From Lingula anatina (taxonomy: Eukaryota; Brachiopoda; Lingulata; Lingulida; Lingulidae), in contig NW_019774402.1 in NCBI RefSeq assembly GCF_001039355.2, forward strand, positions 566,196 to 630,195: 64,000 nt of DNA, read 5' to 3'. Position 1 is the first letter of the stretch. Every line of letters begins with the position of its first letter. Below are positions 48,001 through 63,000 of the stretch, in pieces. The notes under the pieces are model-generated. The model had not been told where the DNA came from. It made no database searches and saw nothing but the letters and a program-made list of their open reading frames with translations. The position numbers and the translations under genes were made by a program.

Positions 48001-51000
48001 AGCCTTGTTAAGCGTAGATCAAAGTTTAGAAGAGCAGCAACTATAGGTTCAGTATACAGTGGTCAGATCACTGGTCAAGTTCCCTGGCTGCTGCCCAAGA
48101 AAGACCTCTCTAATGTCAGTCTACCGGAACACTACCATTCCTGGCAGCAGAAAGAGTCGTTATCTCAAACAGCAAGCCCCCATGAAGTTAGCGATCAAAA
48201 TCAACTTGATTCAAGACGTCAGCAGTTTGCTATTTCAAGGGAAATATCATTACCACTTTTCTTAGAAACCCTCAGTGAGGAAGATGAGCGTCTTTCTTGT
48301 AGTTCAAATGGGAAACAGGGATCTTCTAAAGTGGATAAAGACAAGGATCATGGAGACCCCTCATCTTTGAGTAAATCTGATGTGGATCAGGAGTATGGAA
48401 AAAGTGGCCGGAATTCATCTCAGTGGTCTACTGATGCGAGTGAAGTATCAGAGTCTATGAGCTTCTGCAGCAGCAAAAGCAGGCTTACTTATGATGAATC
48501 CTCTGACAATGACTATGAAATACAACACATCAATAGGAATGCTGCATTCAACTTCAGTGATGTGACATTTAATTCGACAGTTGCAGTAAAAAGTGCTAGT
48601 AGCTGTACTTCAGTCAGCAGTGGACCAAGTTCAGAATTCTCGTCAGAAAATTCAGAACCTATGACCATGGGGAATCAGCCACCTGTTCCTGCCATAATAG
48701 TTCCTCCTAGATCTCCTCAAATGCATGGTTTACCATTTTCTACTAGCTCTTGTTTTGGTGAAAATGATGGAACTGCATCAGACACAGCCCAGGCCAAACA
48801 TATTCATCTTCTTGAGGTGCATCCATCAACATTAACCCCAAGCCCATCTCCATCTTCTCTCTCTTCATATTCACCAATGGGCTTCTCGCCTGTTACTGTC
48901 ATAGAAGTGGAATTGGATAATAGACATGAAGGCAATGGTAACTCAGAAAAAAGCTCCTCCAGCAGTGATGTTATGTTTATCGAAGATGATAATCTCGAGA
49001 AGCACAGCCCAAATATAAACAATTCTGTCAATCAGTCTCCTAGAAAGAGCCGTAAAAATGGCACATCTGAACAGCCCTACCTGTCAGACTTTACCAACTG
49101 TAAAACACAAACCTCCAAGGAAAGGCTTTCCCCTCTCTCATTTTTCCATCAGCAGAGCCCCAATTCAAAGATAGGAAGCTGGCACCATAGCTTTTATTTT
49201 CCTGGCACATCTGAAAATGCTGTAAGTGTGCAAGCAAGTGATGGTACCTTGTCCCCTCTTTATCATGGAGGGACCACCATCAGCATGTTCTGTCTGGTAT
49301 GTGACAAGTCAACCCAGGTTGATGACAGCATGAATGAACACATAGTCAAAAAGAATATTGCTGCTCAAATGAGTATAGAAAAAGGTTTGGAAGCAGAAAA
49401 TGGGTCACTAAAACAGCACTTTTCAGTCAATGCCATTGATGAAGTAGAAGACAAATTGGAGGATGTTACACAAAAAACAGCTTGCCCTGTAACCGCTGTT
49501 TTGAGTATGAGACATGTGTCATGTTCTACACAAACAGAGAGCATATCCAAAGAAAATTGCCAGTTTGAGGAAAGTGACAGTCTTAGTCCCCAAAAAACTA
49601 ATGCATATTTTGTCCCGAGTTCAAACAGTGAGTTGATGCACACAACAATCAACAGGCTGAGTAAAAAAAATAGCAAAATTCAAAGAGAGAGGGTTACCAG
49701 AACTATTCCACGTACAAAAGAGATTGAAGACCTCATCAGAAGATCAGAGTTGACAATATCAAGGGTAAAAGGTCTATTGAATAATGCAGAAAATGTCAAG
49801 ACAGAAGAAGAAATACAAGAGTCAGTTGTGTCAGCATTTTCTGAAGACAGACCAGGCGTTTCCATCCAAATGAATCCAGAAGATGAAACTCAAGAATCAG
49901 CTGTTCACATGACCTCTTTGGAAGATGGGACCCAGAATCATTGCAGAAATAAACACATTTCTACCATAGAAGAACCAGACAATAATCCATGTACTTCTTT
50001 AATTGATAAAAGTGCTCTAGCAAAAGAAAATGTGGCAAGTTGGTTGGAAGCATATGATCAAGTTTTTAATGAGGAAGAAAGTGACAAGGATTCTGAACAT
50101 GTCAGTGTTTCAGACGATGAGTGTCAGAGAAGTATGTCAGGGTATATGTCTGATGTAGGAACAAATAGTACTTGCTGCACAGATTTCGAAGATAAATCTG
50201 CCACCAACCATTCCACAACGAGATCAAGGAGAGGAAGCATTCTGCGCCAGATGTGTTTTGAGTACAGTAATGAAGCTCAAATATCAGAAGCTCTTGAAGA
50301 ACCTGGACATACATCAAACACCCAGTATGACAAAGACTTTCTTAGGATGATTATAGCTGTCAATTCTGAGACTAGGAGACAGCTACAGATGCATCTAGGG
50401 AGTAATGAGAATAATCACTCTTCAGAGCTAGATGATCTCTCTGCCTCAATACCCACTGACCTGTTCCAGACTTTTGCCTCATTGCCAATGACTGACCAGA
50501 GTAAACAGCAGCTTTTGAGGGATATATCACGAGACTACTCAAGCCACACAGTGACTGCCACAGTGAGACGACTTATGGAAATCTCACAAGAAGGTAGTAT
50601 ATCATTGCAAGAATCAGATTATATCCCCATGGTAGAGAGAAATGCTCAGGCCTCTGATGCAGTCCGCAGTGCAGGAGAATACATGAAAGCAGATACAAAC
50701 AATGTGCCAAGTAATAGCGTTCATCTAGATGAAGAAACTACCCAAAATGTTGGTGATGGCATAGTTGCAAGCTTATCGAGGCAGCAGATTGACAACAGTG
50801 AGAGAAATGATATTGACAGCAGTGTTGAAGAAACACTTAATGATTTGACCAGTCATATTGACTCCATGCCCCTAAGTGATACCAGTGTTTCTCTCCCTCA
50901 GCCACACTCAGTGGAAGAAGTAGATAGTTTCAATATACTTTTAAGAATGTCCAGAGACAGCAACTCCTCAGTATCTGAATCTACCACACATTTACTGGCA

Positions 51001-54000
51001 AAATGTCCTCAAGAAGTGGATGCCAGTGGAAGTGGTGCACAGCATATAATTGCAAGCAAAACAAGCTCTTCAGCATCAAACTTTAATCCAACTCTGATTC
51101 CTATACAAGAGATATATGACCATGGTCATGACATTGTGGAAAGCAAGGTGATAAATGATAGCTATGAGCTACCAGATAAAAACAGTTGTGGATGTAAAGA
51201 AGAAGAAGGTACTGAGCCATGTTGCACCTGGAGTAGGGATGATTACTTTTCTGAGCTGGACAGTTTCTTTTCTAATTACAAGGAGCTGGAAGAGAAAGGG
51301 AGTCATGGAATGGGTGCCTCAGGCGAGGATATTTCATCACTTTATGATCTCTTGAAGATTAACAGTGCTTGTACAGAAACAGTTTCTAAGGATAACACTT
51401 CTATATTTAGACCAATTAGTAGTTCACCACATGAAGAATTTGATAGAAATGAAGATGTCAGTGGTGAAGATTGCAGTACAATTTCTGATTTTGTGGGTGG
51501 AACCTCCAAAATGTCAGACGAAAACAAACGGTGTTATGAAAATGTTGCATGCTGCATGGCACTTGCGGCATCAGGGGCTCCTTGTTGGGATGCTCCAAGG
51601 AATTCAAACAACCAACAAAATACAAGTGACTCTGCAAAGTGGCAGGAATTACTGGGAATTAGCTCTCTGCAACCTAATGATTACCCGGGAAGTGCTTTTG
51701 ATGCCACAAAACAAAAGATACCCTCAGGGAACAGCAGTTATAACTATGCTGAAGATATAAAAGCAGTTGATGCCAACACCTGTGGTTGGGAAATGGTGAA
51801 GAGCAAATCTGCAGACAAGAATGGATCAGATTCCAGTAATCAATGTTGGCCAGAAGATGACAGGTTAGTGGCTGCATGGCCACACTGGTAGATAATTGTA
51901 GAAATCAACTTGTGTAAACAGCACAATTTTATCAGTTAGGTATATGCACAGCTCTTTTCCTTGTAAAAATTGACTTTTAGTCTGTGATTTCTGGTTGCTT
52001 AATTGCAACATTGTTATCATTGTGTCAATTGTATGTATTTTTGTATGGATTGTGCTACATACTTGCATGTCTGTTAAAATGTTTATTTCATGTTCTGTCT
52101 TCAATTGATGTTGTTACATCTACAGTAACTTGTCTTGTCTGAATATATATTGTCAATATTCAATATATGCATGATAAATGTAAACATCTAAGAGTTGCAA
52201 TTTGTATGAAATGTGGAATAAAGGAGCCTTTTAATGTTTTTCAATTGTGGATTTTTTCTTGTGTATGTTGTGTATATAAAACGCCTATTATATTGCCAAG
52301 AATGAGTAAGACTGTTGTGATATATTAAATTGGGTGTACTTATGTTTAACTGGAACATGCCATTGTTCGTAATTGCTTTATCATATCATTTGTGCCACAT
52401 ACTGTTCACCTAGGGTGATTGCTTTTGAAGATTGAATTTAGGATTTTTGATGTAAAATGATTTATTGGTTATGTCTTAAAGAGCAGTTATAACTGATTCA
52501 AACTACTTCTCCCCCTCCCTCCCTCTCTCTCTCTCTTTCCTCTCTCATCTGTCAATCTGTCCTTGTATTGTCTTCAGTGGTGTCACAATGGTTTCTGTTT
52601 AACTGTTAATTGAGAGCAAAACAACGAAAGCACAACTTACTACAAAAAAACAAAACAAAAAACTCAGTTTTGTAAAATGAAAAAAAAAACAAAAAAATAA
52701 AAATAAGCTGAACATATGATTTTTCATCATTTGTTTGTCATGTTTATTTAAGCTTGTATTTTTGCAATTTTGAATTAAAATGTAAGGATCCTATGTAGTT
52801 TTTCAAAAATATTATTTTTTAATCATTTTCTGTAATGATATTTCCTCTTTCATCTTACAGAGTAGGTCCCCATGGTATTAAAACAAAAACAAAGATAAAT
52901 AAAACTCTTGAAGATGATGAAGAAATTGATGATGATGTTGCTGCAGAGGCACTGGAGATTGAAAGGGAATCCTTACGTATTATGCATGAGATGGAAGTGG
53001 AGAGAAAAGGACAAATGATATCAACCCCAAAAACTACTCATGCAAATAGGACCAGGAGCCCTGATATCTCTGCCATTACACCAAAGGTATGAGACTATAC
53101 TAATCCATAAATATCAATTGCATTATAACCATTGTTTTTTTTTTTTTTTTTTTTTTTTTNNNNNNNNNNNNNNNNNNNNNNNNNNNNNNNNNNNNNNNNN
53201 NNNNNNNNNNNNNNNNNNNNNNNNNNNNNNNNNNNNNNNNNNNNNNNNNNNNNNNNNNNNNNNNNNNNNNNNNNNNNNNNNNNNNNNNNNNNNNNNNNNN
53301 NNNNNNNNNNNNNNNNNNNNNNNNNNNNNNNNNNNNNNNNNNNNNNNNNNNNNNNNNNNNNNNNNNNNNNNNNNNNNNNNNNNNNNNNNNNNNNNNNNNN
53401 NNNNNNNNNNNNNNNNNNNNNNNNNNNNNNNNNNNNNNNNNNNNNNNNNNNNNNNNNNNNNNNNNNNNNNNNNNNNNNNNNNNNNNNNNNNNNNNNNNNN
53501 NNNNNNNNNNNNNNNNNNNNNNNNNNNNNNNNNNNNNNNNNNNNNNNNNNNNNNNNNNNNNNNNNNNNNNNNNNNNNNNNNNNNNNNNNNNNNNNNNNNN
53601 NNNNNNNNNNNNNNNNNNNNNNNNNNNNNGGGGGGGGGGGCAGTGCCTGGTTTACATAGTAACATGTAAAACCATATTTATGGGTTGATATTTGTAATGC
53701 ACCTAAGATAACTTAAGTTATCATATCAATTCATTACCATATTTTGGGTTGGTATTTATAATGCACCTAAGATAATTATTTATATTATCTTCCTTTAGTT
53801 AACGGGATGAGAAGGATATACTTTGTCTGAAAAGGATTTCATATTCCTTTTATTGTATAGTGGTATTACAATTGCATCAATTTTCTGGTATGCAGTGCTG
53901 GTCACTCGAGATAGTGACTATCGTGCGCAAGTGCTCTCGCAAAAACGGAAATCTCGTATGACCTCTCATTTGTATTAGAAACTTCATAGAATTTCAATTA

Positions 54001-57000
54001 AATTTCAATAAATCTCATTTAATTTTTGAATTATATCATATTCTGTTATTTATAATGATTTGTTTGGGTTTTGTTTCCAGACAAGTGGGAAAGTGTTTCA
54101 AGCTAGAAGTAATGAATTAAAGGAATTGACAAGAAGTCTTCACCAAACTTGGGATGAGAAGCAGGTATTTTTTTTCAAAACCTATTATATTGCTCTGCAC
54201 ATGCATAACTGCAATGCCGCAGAAAACTAAGGTCAAAATAGCATTAGATAAATATTTTCATGCCACCCAGTTCATATCTTTAATTTAAATGTTGATTTAT
54301 TGTTCACATTTTCACTATCCTGTTAGTATTTCAAAATGTATTCTCTTTCCAGTTATTTGTTGAAAAAATGTGTTTCTCTACAGAACTAGTTCACATGTAT
54401 TACAGGCACTAGAGCAAGAGTTGAAGACAGTTCAGGACACTCTGAAAAAAGGCAGAGCAGATGTAAAACACATAGAGAAACTCACTAAAGAAAACAGGAC
54501 TAAAGCTGAAGATGTGCGGTAAACAGGCTTAGTCTTGTTATTAGAATTATAGTTATGTATTAAATAATGACAAAAAACCTTTGTCACTCGGATAAAGTTA
54601 AATTTTGTGATAAATAGGGAGAAACACTTATTTATTAAAGATCCTAAGCATGTAATGAAAATATAACAATGAATGAATAGTACCTGGAGGCAATAGTTTA
54701 TACCTGAATGCCTATATTCACTACAGATCTGAGCTGATGCTGGCAGAATTTAAAAGAGATAAATCAATCAAGGAGTTAGAGCACATCACAGAAGATCTGG
54801 CCAAGAAAAGACGGAAAGCTAAAGAACTTGAAGCCAAAATAGATGCCATGCATGATGATCTAAGGAATGCAGACACTTTAAGTATGCCGAGAGATGAGGT
54901 ATGTATTCACTAATAGGTAGAAGCCAGTTTTCTTTATGGAGACACTATTAGCATTTTGAAGGAATAGTTATAATGTCTACTGTTAATATATATCTCATAC
55001 ATTCCTTTAAGAAATATCAATTAATTTGTGCATATATTCTCATGTTCGTAGATAGAATGTCAGTATCTCCTGTGCACCATTTAAGTTATTTTGCTTCATT
55101 AGTATTCATCTTTGTTTCTTGTATCTGAAAACGGCTTTCACATGAACTTGACAAATCAATATCTACTTAATCTTCTTACTCAAGTCACTTCTTTTATCCT
55201 CCTACATTAGCTCTCTGAGCTTTTGAAAGAGCACGTAGAGCTGAAAAAGAAACTCCGAGAAGGCCATGCTGCTGAACTGGAAAGAGATGAACTTGAAAAA
55301 CAACTGGATGCAACCAAAGAAGAACTTTTCCATGAACAGAAAAGGGCACGTGAAAAAGAAGAGGAACTGGAAGAGGTTTGAGCTTTTATTTGTATTTTGT
55401 TGGGGTTTTTTTAGATAAATTAGTACTTGATATATAGAACAATGTAGAACACTCTTACTAATGAATTGTTATATGACTTCTTATTAAGTGCATATATATG
55501 GCAAACTCACTTAAAATATAGAAATAGATTTACCAAGGAATCATATTGTGATTTTTTTGATACATCCATACATAACGAAGGCAATCTTTAATATGTTTTT
55601 GTATGTAGTTCTTTTATATGTAGTTCTGTTTGCAGGTGAAATATTATCGCCTGGTCTTACACAGTTACCAGCAGTCACACAGTTTCAATAACTAATTATT
55701 ATAGGATTACTAGATACTATAGTGTCTCTTAGTTTGCATGGTTGATCTATAGAGAAGTTTACAGAAGACAGACATTCACAAATTAAAATTACAGCAAGCT
55801 CTCATATCAACAGTTATACTGTAATGAACAAACCAACAGAGTACATATCTCAGTTACTTGCATTTTGACTGAAATAAATATTTAATTGGATTTTTTCATA
55901 TAATAATTGGTATTGATATTTTAGCACATTTTATTTTTCTAAACTATATGTGGAAATATGTAACATTTAAAATTTAATTCAGTTTCTGTTCATGTGCACT
56001 TCCATGTACCTTTTACCTGTAATGTATAAGCTTTAAAAATGTAGGAAGTGGAAGCAACTAAGAATCAGCTGGAAGAGCTGCAGGCTGCCAAGGAAAATCT
56101 AGACCAACAGTTGGAGAAACTACAAAATAGGTTCAGGGATATTGACAAGGAAAAGAATATGGTGATCAAGGTATATGTTACGTTAATTGTTTTAGATATG
56201 CCAATGTTTTAGGCGTGATAGTGAATTGCTCCTAGATTAGACCACTTTATAGTGGTGGTAAACACACTTTTGTGCAGGTGATTAACACAACTGATTTGGC
56301 TTGGCACAATTTTAAATGGATTAATATTCAAATATGGACTTTCAATTTGAGTTTTTTTTCCAATAGCAACCAACCGATTCACATTTTTATCAGAAACCTG
56401 TTGTAATGATACTTTTCCTGATAGGAAAAATCTGCAGAATATGAACATCTTCGTGAGAGGATGCAAAATGACATGCTTGAGCTGAAAAAACAGACCACAG
56501 TTCAACTAGCTGAGCTGAAGGAATTACTGAAACTGGAACGTGAAAAATGTAACAGTTTACAAGAAGAAATCAATCACAAAGATGAACTAAACCTCAAACT
56601 CAGGTAGGTGGCTTGCATTTAATTCCAAGAAAGGACAAAGAAGGCAGTATATGGAAAGTCTCTTCCTGCCCGTAGCAATTGCAGATGTGATGAAAAAAGG
56701 GGAAATGTTTTAGTTATCATTTAAAGTAGAACAACTTGTTGTATTTAAATCTATCAAAATATTAGGTGAGCATTTTATATTCTAATTAAGGAAATTTAAT
56801 TTAATGAAAAATACTTCAGAGAAAACCTCTAAGTGTACATTTTAAAACATTTATCTCTTAATTAACTTTCTAAATATTCTGTATTATCATGTAGCTGGAG
56901 TAGTGCTAGGAATTTTTTTGCACTTAGCCAAATCACTACTTTTTCATCACTTTTTTCTCCAAATGGTTTAAATTTGACTAAATAAATCAAATCTACCCTA

Positions 57001-60000
57001 TTTTGTTTAGCCAATTTAAGTCATTTTTAGCATTTGGCAAAAATGGTGAGTGTTAGCACTACCCCAGCTTAGCAGTGTAGTGTAGTGGATTATCATTTAC
57101 TTCAACAGATCAAACAAATCCACCATTTGATTTTATATAGGGACCAAGTCATTGAACTTGAACAAGAGATGTGTCAGGACACAGAAATCAAAGACAGCGT
57201 CATTGAGGAAAATCAAAAAGTAATAAAACAGTTGAAAAAAGAAAAGGTAAGTCTTATGAAAAATGTCTGTTTTTCAACCCTTTGCTATCGATGCACTGTC
57301 AAGGTACAGTACCAGTTTGAGATATTGATATTTTTGACCAGTTATAGAAAGTATTGATAATGGGCTTCATATTGTTTATATTATTACAGTTATAGTGTTG
57401 TATAATAGATTCAAACATTTTACATTAATCAAAGCAGAAAAAATAATATGGTAATGGAAATATTTCTTTTTCTGCATTACATCTTTAAACATGTATATGT
57501 CATGGAAAATTAACAAAGAAGTCCTTTCTTATGAAAACAATATACCTGTAGCCTGGACAGTTGAAGGTAAACAAATAATGCAATACAGCCCAGCTAGTTG
57601 TTTATGGTTATAGGCTCCATTGGTCTTATTCATTTGCATATTAATAGAAATGCTTGTTTAGTGAACTTTGTTTGTTGCTTAGTTTAATAAGTCACATTGA
57701 AATATTTGAGGGTAGAATAATATTGGGTAAAGAGCTGTGTTAGTGTGGTACAGGGTGCTTTTTTCTGCAAAAATTTTAATCAAGCCCTGACACCTGCCAG
57801 ACTTGTTGATGCTGACTATGTTTAGTAACATTACCACTGCAAGTGCTTGTTAGAGTACCTATGGCTTCTACAAGTTGGGTTAGGATAGGAGACAAGGCAA
57901 GCATGCTTTTCAGGCTGAATAACTAATATCAACAACTAAGATAGGGTCTAGTGTATACTCAGATGTGGACTAGATGATATTTCATATAAAAAGAGTACCA
58001 TTTCATTCTAGCAATATTTAAACTATATATTATGCAAATTGCAGTTGACATACACTCTTTGTTTATAAAAAATTGTATATTTTCACTCTCTAGGAGAAAC
58101 TGCTGGCAGATGCTAAGAAAGCTGCAGAACAAGATAAGCTGGATGCATTAGAAAATCAGAGAAAAACATTATTGGCTGAACACAAGGATAAATCGAAGCA
58201 GCTGGAAGAAAGACTTCTGCAACAAGTTACTGATCATAAGAATGCACTCTGGGTAAGATATTTGCACTAATTGGTTTGTTGTCCAATATGTTCAATGAGG
58301 AGATGCAACTTATCATTTATAAAGCATTATTTTATGTGGTTGTAGAACATTTTAGAGCTGTATCTGGAGCAGTTGCTTTATACTTTCTTTATTTTCTCTC
58401 TCTCTGAAGGCTAAAGATGAGGAACTGCTCATGGTACGTGAAAGACTTCTCCAGCAGGAGGAAGCTACTAGGAAACTTGGGGAAAAACTTAGACGTGAGG
58501 CTCAGGATCAGGTATGTTTGCACAATGAGAAAAATAGTAGTAGCATCCGTAGATGAACTGTAAGCTGTTACTTTTAAGACATTACTTTTTGACGGAACTC
58601 ACACTGCTGTAAGTCACCATCTCTGATATCTTGAGGCAGGGTTTACCAAAAAAGCAGGTGTTTTAACTATTTAATTTTAACAACTTACATGATTTAAGTT
58701 CATATATGTGTTATCAGAGCACAAATAAATGTTACTGCACACTTATTCTAGATACAGAATGCCATTGCTAAAGAACGTGAAAACTGGGATAAGGAAAAAG
58801 AAAGGTTACTAAAACGTGAACTGAGTCAGCTCCAAGAGGAGACGTCCAGGGTAACCAGTAAGCTAAAAGATGAACTGGAAAATGAAAAAAGCCAAAACAG
58901 TTTATTGGCTGATAAACTTGAACAGCTGAAAGATGTAAGTAAATGCATTATATTAGAGTTTTTTACTCACATTTGACAAAATGGCTTTGAATTGTTTTTC
59001 TTAAACAAACAACTTCCATTTAAGAATCCTTTTATTTTTGATAACAGTTACTGCTGGAAAATGCAAAACAAACCTGTTTTAAATTGAGATAATGCCTAGA
59101 AGTTGAATAAAAAAATCCAGTCAGGCTGTACTGTTATTCCATCTTATATTTAGTAACACCCAGTGGAAAAATGAAAATGTGATGGTAAATCTTTTGATCT
59201 ATGGTGACTTGTCAAGATACCAGCTTTATGACACAGAAGGAATTTAATTTTAACAGTGCAGAATTGGAAATCTATTACTGATGAGCCCATTTGAATTTTG
59301 GAATTGCAATTTGAATTCCACATAACCTGGCAACTGTGAGATTAGGGTATTAAATGGCACTTTGATTGCATGTATGCTCCAATGAGCTGATAAGCATGTC
59401 AGGAACTACTTTGATCACTGTAGGAATGGTTGTTAGGTTAGTAACTTAAATTATTTTAAACACATGAAGGCAGAACAAAATCAAATTATAAAATATATAG
59501 ATGTACACCTATGTGTCAAAGATAATTTGTTCACATCTGGAACGTCAGATTTATAAAGTAGAAATTGAAATTCAGATTTTTATTTTAATCAAGTCAGATT
59601 TTTTTGTTAATTGCGGCACTTGTCCTCAATTTTGACTAAAACCAATATCACAATAAAATCATTTATTGCTTTTATTGATGCAGTGGCATAAGATGAATTG
59701 ATCCAATTATGAACAATCCAAAAGCACACAATGCTTTGGTAATAACAGGCTTGTTATCAGATTGTACTGTTTGTTTAAAATGTTAGTCAAATAGATGGAT
59801 GTGAAGTATTATGCACATAAATTTCAACCTTTCCTATAATCACAGGGGCATATATATATATATATATGCTAGTATATGGGATAAAGCGGAGAAATTTGTG
59901 TAAATGATCATAAAATTTCATCTTAGATATTTTCCATATAGATTTGAAGCTCATATGAGCAAGGTGTATATGTCTACAGTTAAGAGGTAGTAATGAGATT

Positions 60001-63000
60001 TGGCTGCAGATTTAGATATACAGTAACTAAGACCGCTATTGATTTTTCTGCGATAAAACTTTGGAGTTGACATAACTTTGGTCCAATTCCAAAAAACAAC
60101 AGAGCAAGATTGAAAGCTGGAGTCTTAAAGGTTGTTATGTCTCTGTGGGAAACATGGGATGTTTACTTGATAGAGAAATCCAACTTAATCTGATGAAAGT
60201 ATATGACAAGGTTACTGAAAATTGTAATATTCAGCATGGTAATTTGGGTAGACATTGGTTATACTGTAGATGTCTATGAAACCTGATGGACCAGAGATGA
60301 ATGTTAATGATCTGGTTTACTCTGTTCATGTGGTGAGTAATTTTTTAAGTATACACATACTGAGATTTGAGTAGAAGATTTAATAACATGTTGCACACAG
60401 GCAGTCTTATACTTGGCTATGAAAAGTAATTAAAGTGAAAATTATAAAAATCCCTGAACAGAAGTAAGCCATTTTGTCAAATATGTTAATCCCTCAGCTG
60501 TGCTTTTTTACCATTAAAAGATATTAATAAAAGTAAAATGATTTTATGAAAATATTCAATATGTTTATTGAGACTAACATATGAATTTCATAAAAGCATT
60601 TTTCAAAGTCACCTGCTTACTGCTTCCCATATTTGCCCCCTGCTTTGTATATGCTATGAAATACACAAATTAGAGTGCTCTACCTTCACAAAGAAACCCC
60701 TTTAATCAAATAGAATCTTTTTAGGCATTTAGAATTGCCTGGGTAAAGAAACTATTAACATTTTAAAAGCAGTTAGTGTAAACACCATTTTGAGCTTTTT
60801 GTGGTGTTGAATAGAACTGTGTACTCAACTGTATAACATAGCCACATTTAAAATTTGAGAAAAGACCAAATTGAATAGCCTGTGATGTGTTTAGCTACCA
60901 TTAACTTTTTCGGGAAATCAGTTATTTAGACAGATATTTTACGTGACTAAGTGCTAAGGACATTTCTGAAAATGTGTGTTTTGCCCTAGCTAGTCTATTA
61001 ACTCAATACAGTCTACATGGTCTACTATGTGACTGTGGGTAGTATTGATCAGATAGACTCATGTTATTAGTTGGTGTGGCTTCATGTTTATGTTACTGAC
61101 AATAAATGCATATCATGATAGCTATATGAGTTCATCCGAAAGGTTTCATGCATTGTTTTCTTTTTCTTTTTAAATAAATATAAATTATTTGAGCTCAGCC
61201 TCTTTTGTTCTTCACCTCTAGGAGTTGGAGGAGGAGAAGCGCCAGGCTTACCAAGCATACAAAGACAAGCTGACAGCCATCAGTCAAGCGAAGGAGGAAG
61301 CCAAGCAAGAACAGCAAAGCAAATTGGAACAAGTCAAGGATATGTTTGAAAGAGTAATAGCTGGCATAACAATTATAGACATTGGCAGAGAATGAAGATT
61401 TCAATATGACAGTTTCACATTCTTTACATTCTTTTTGGTTACAGCAAACCTGTCTTTTTCTCACTGATGACAATGTATTAACATATGAATAATGTAATAC
61501 ATAAATGTAGTTTTGCTATTTGAAATGTACTCTGTAGACTTGTTATATTATTTAATTTTTGTTGTGTTGATATACTAGGAAAAAATGAGAGAAGTAGAGA
61601 CTTTGAAAGAAACAATTAAAAAACAGGAGGAGGAGCTACGCACACTAAGGCTGGACAGGCAGATGGCTTTACAGAAGGAGCGTGAAAGTTCTACTCACTC
61701 AGAGAGAACTGAGAAAACAGTGATATTTGAAATTAACGAAGAGTGCAGAAGAGCTGCAGATCTCTTGGGATTAACTCCAAGGACTGTTAATTTATCCAGG
61801 TAGGTTTCCAGAAACTATCACTAGGTTTCCATACTTTGATGGATCCAAATGGATCAACCTAACTCCCTGGGGGTTCACACTAAATTGCTATCAGATCAAG
61901 AGGCTTAACATGTCTGTCATGCCTACCGAATCAGCTAGGGGTAAATAATTACCCCTAACAGTTTCACTAGGTGTGACAGATGTTTAATNCATTTCATTTA
62001 AATGTACAAATAACTACTGAGTAAGTGCATCATAAATTAGTTGAATACAAGATTATGTAAATACATGTTTACACTATTCTTTATCCTGTATAGGATGTTT
62101 TCCTTTCTTAATTGACAATAAATTCTTTCCTGAGTAAACTTCCTTTGAAGAATTCTATAGAATCATAAGGCAGATAATATGCATATATATATAAGCGCAT
62201 ATACGCATATATACCCATATATACATACACACACATACCTGCAAATATGTATCCTTAAAAATGCTATTTGAGATAGAATACTTGTTTTAATTTGATCTTC
62301 AAAGTTTTAGTGCATTTTTACTTAAATCAATGTACCAAGTAAATAATATCTGTACTTACAAACTGCTTCAAGTTGCAATACCTTTTTCATAACTAAACCC
62401 CTTGCTCTATTCCAGTTTGCTTATCAATTTTAAGCTGGTTAGTTTGATAGCAATTTAGTGAGACTCCCCAGGGAGAAAGATCGATCCAAATAATTATGGG
62501 AATGGTCCCTTGTTGTTAACTGAATAGTGAAAGTCAGTTGCAGTTGAAATGTTCATTTCGTGATTACTCGGATCCTTGCTTTTAGAATACAATAGTGGAG
62601 GTGAGAAGTAATTTTGAATTGTTTTCTGGAAAATCTCAGTGGTATATTTTGCCTTATGTCTATTATATGATCATATTTAAATTATTTATGATCAACTACA
62701 TCAATTTCTTAGTGATGGCTTTGGAGTTGCACCTTTGTACTTCATCTTATGGACAATTTAACTTCACAATTTTTAATTTATGGAAAGTTTGCAATTATAT
62801 AGAAGACGTCACTGGTTGAAAACTTCTTTTTTTGCAGTTTCAAGTTGGAGAATAGTATGAAAACACCAAACAAGTCAGTAAATAAAAACTCCGTGACATA
62901 TAGCAGCCCTTCCAAATCACCAACATCAGCAGCTTTGGTAAGATTGCAAACCAGGTTATACGATTGTTGCTTTTGCATTTGAAATTAAAATAATTTATTA

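Noticed and set aside
48804-49676. Antisense ORFs inside the giant exon
   Set aside because: Shadows of the Ser-rich sense frame; no start context or composition of their own.
53040-53669. Long ORFs across 53040-53669 on both strands
   Set aside because: They are open only because the N gap contains no stops.
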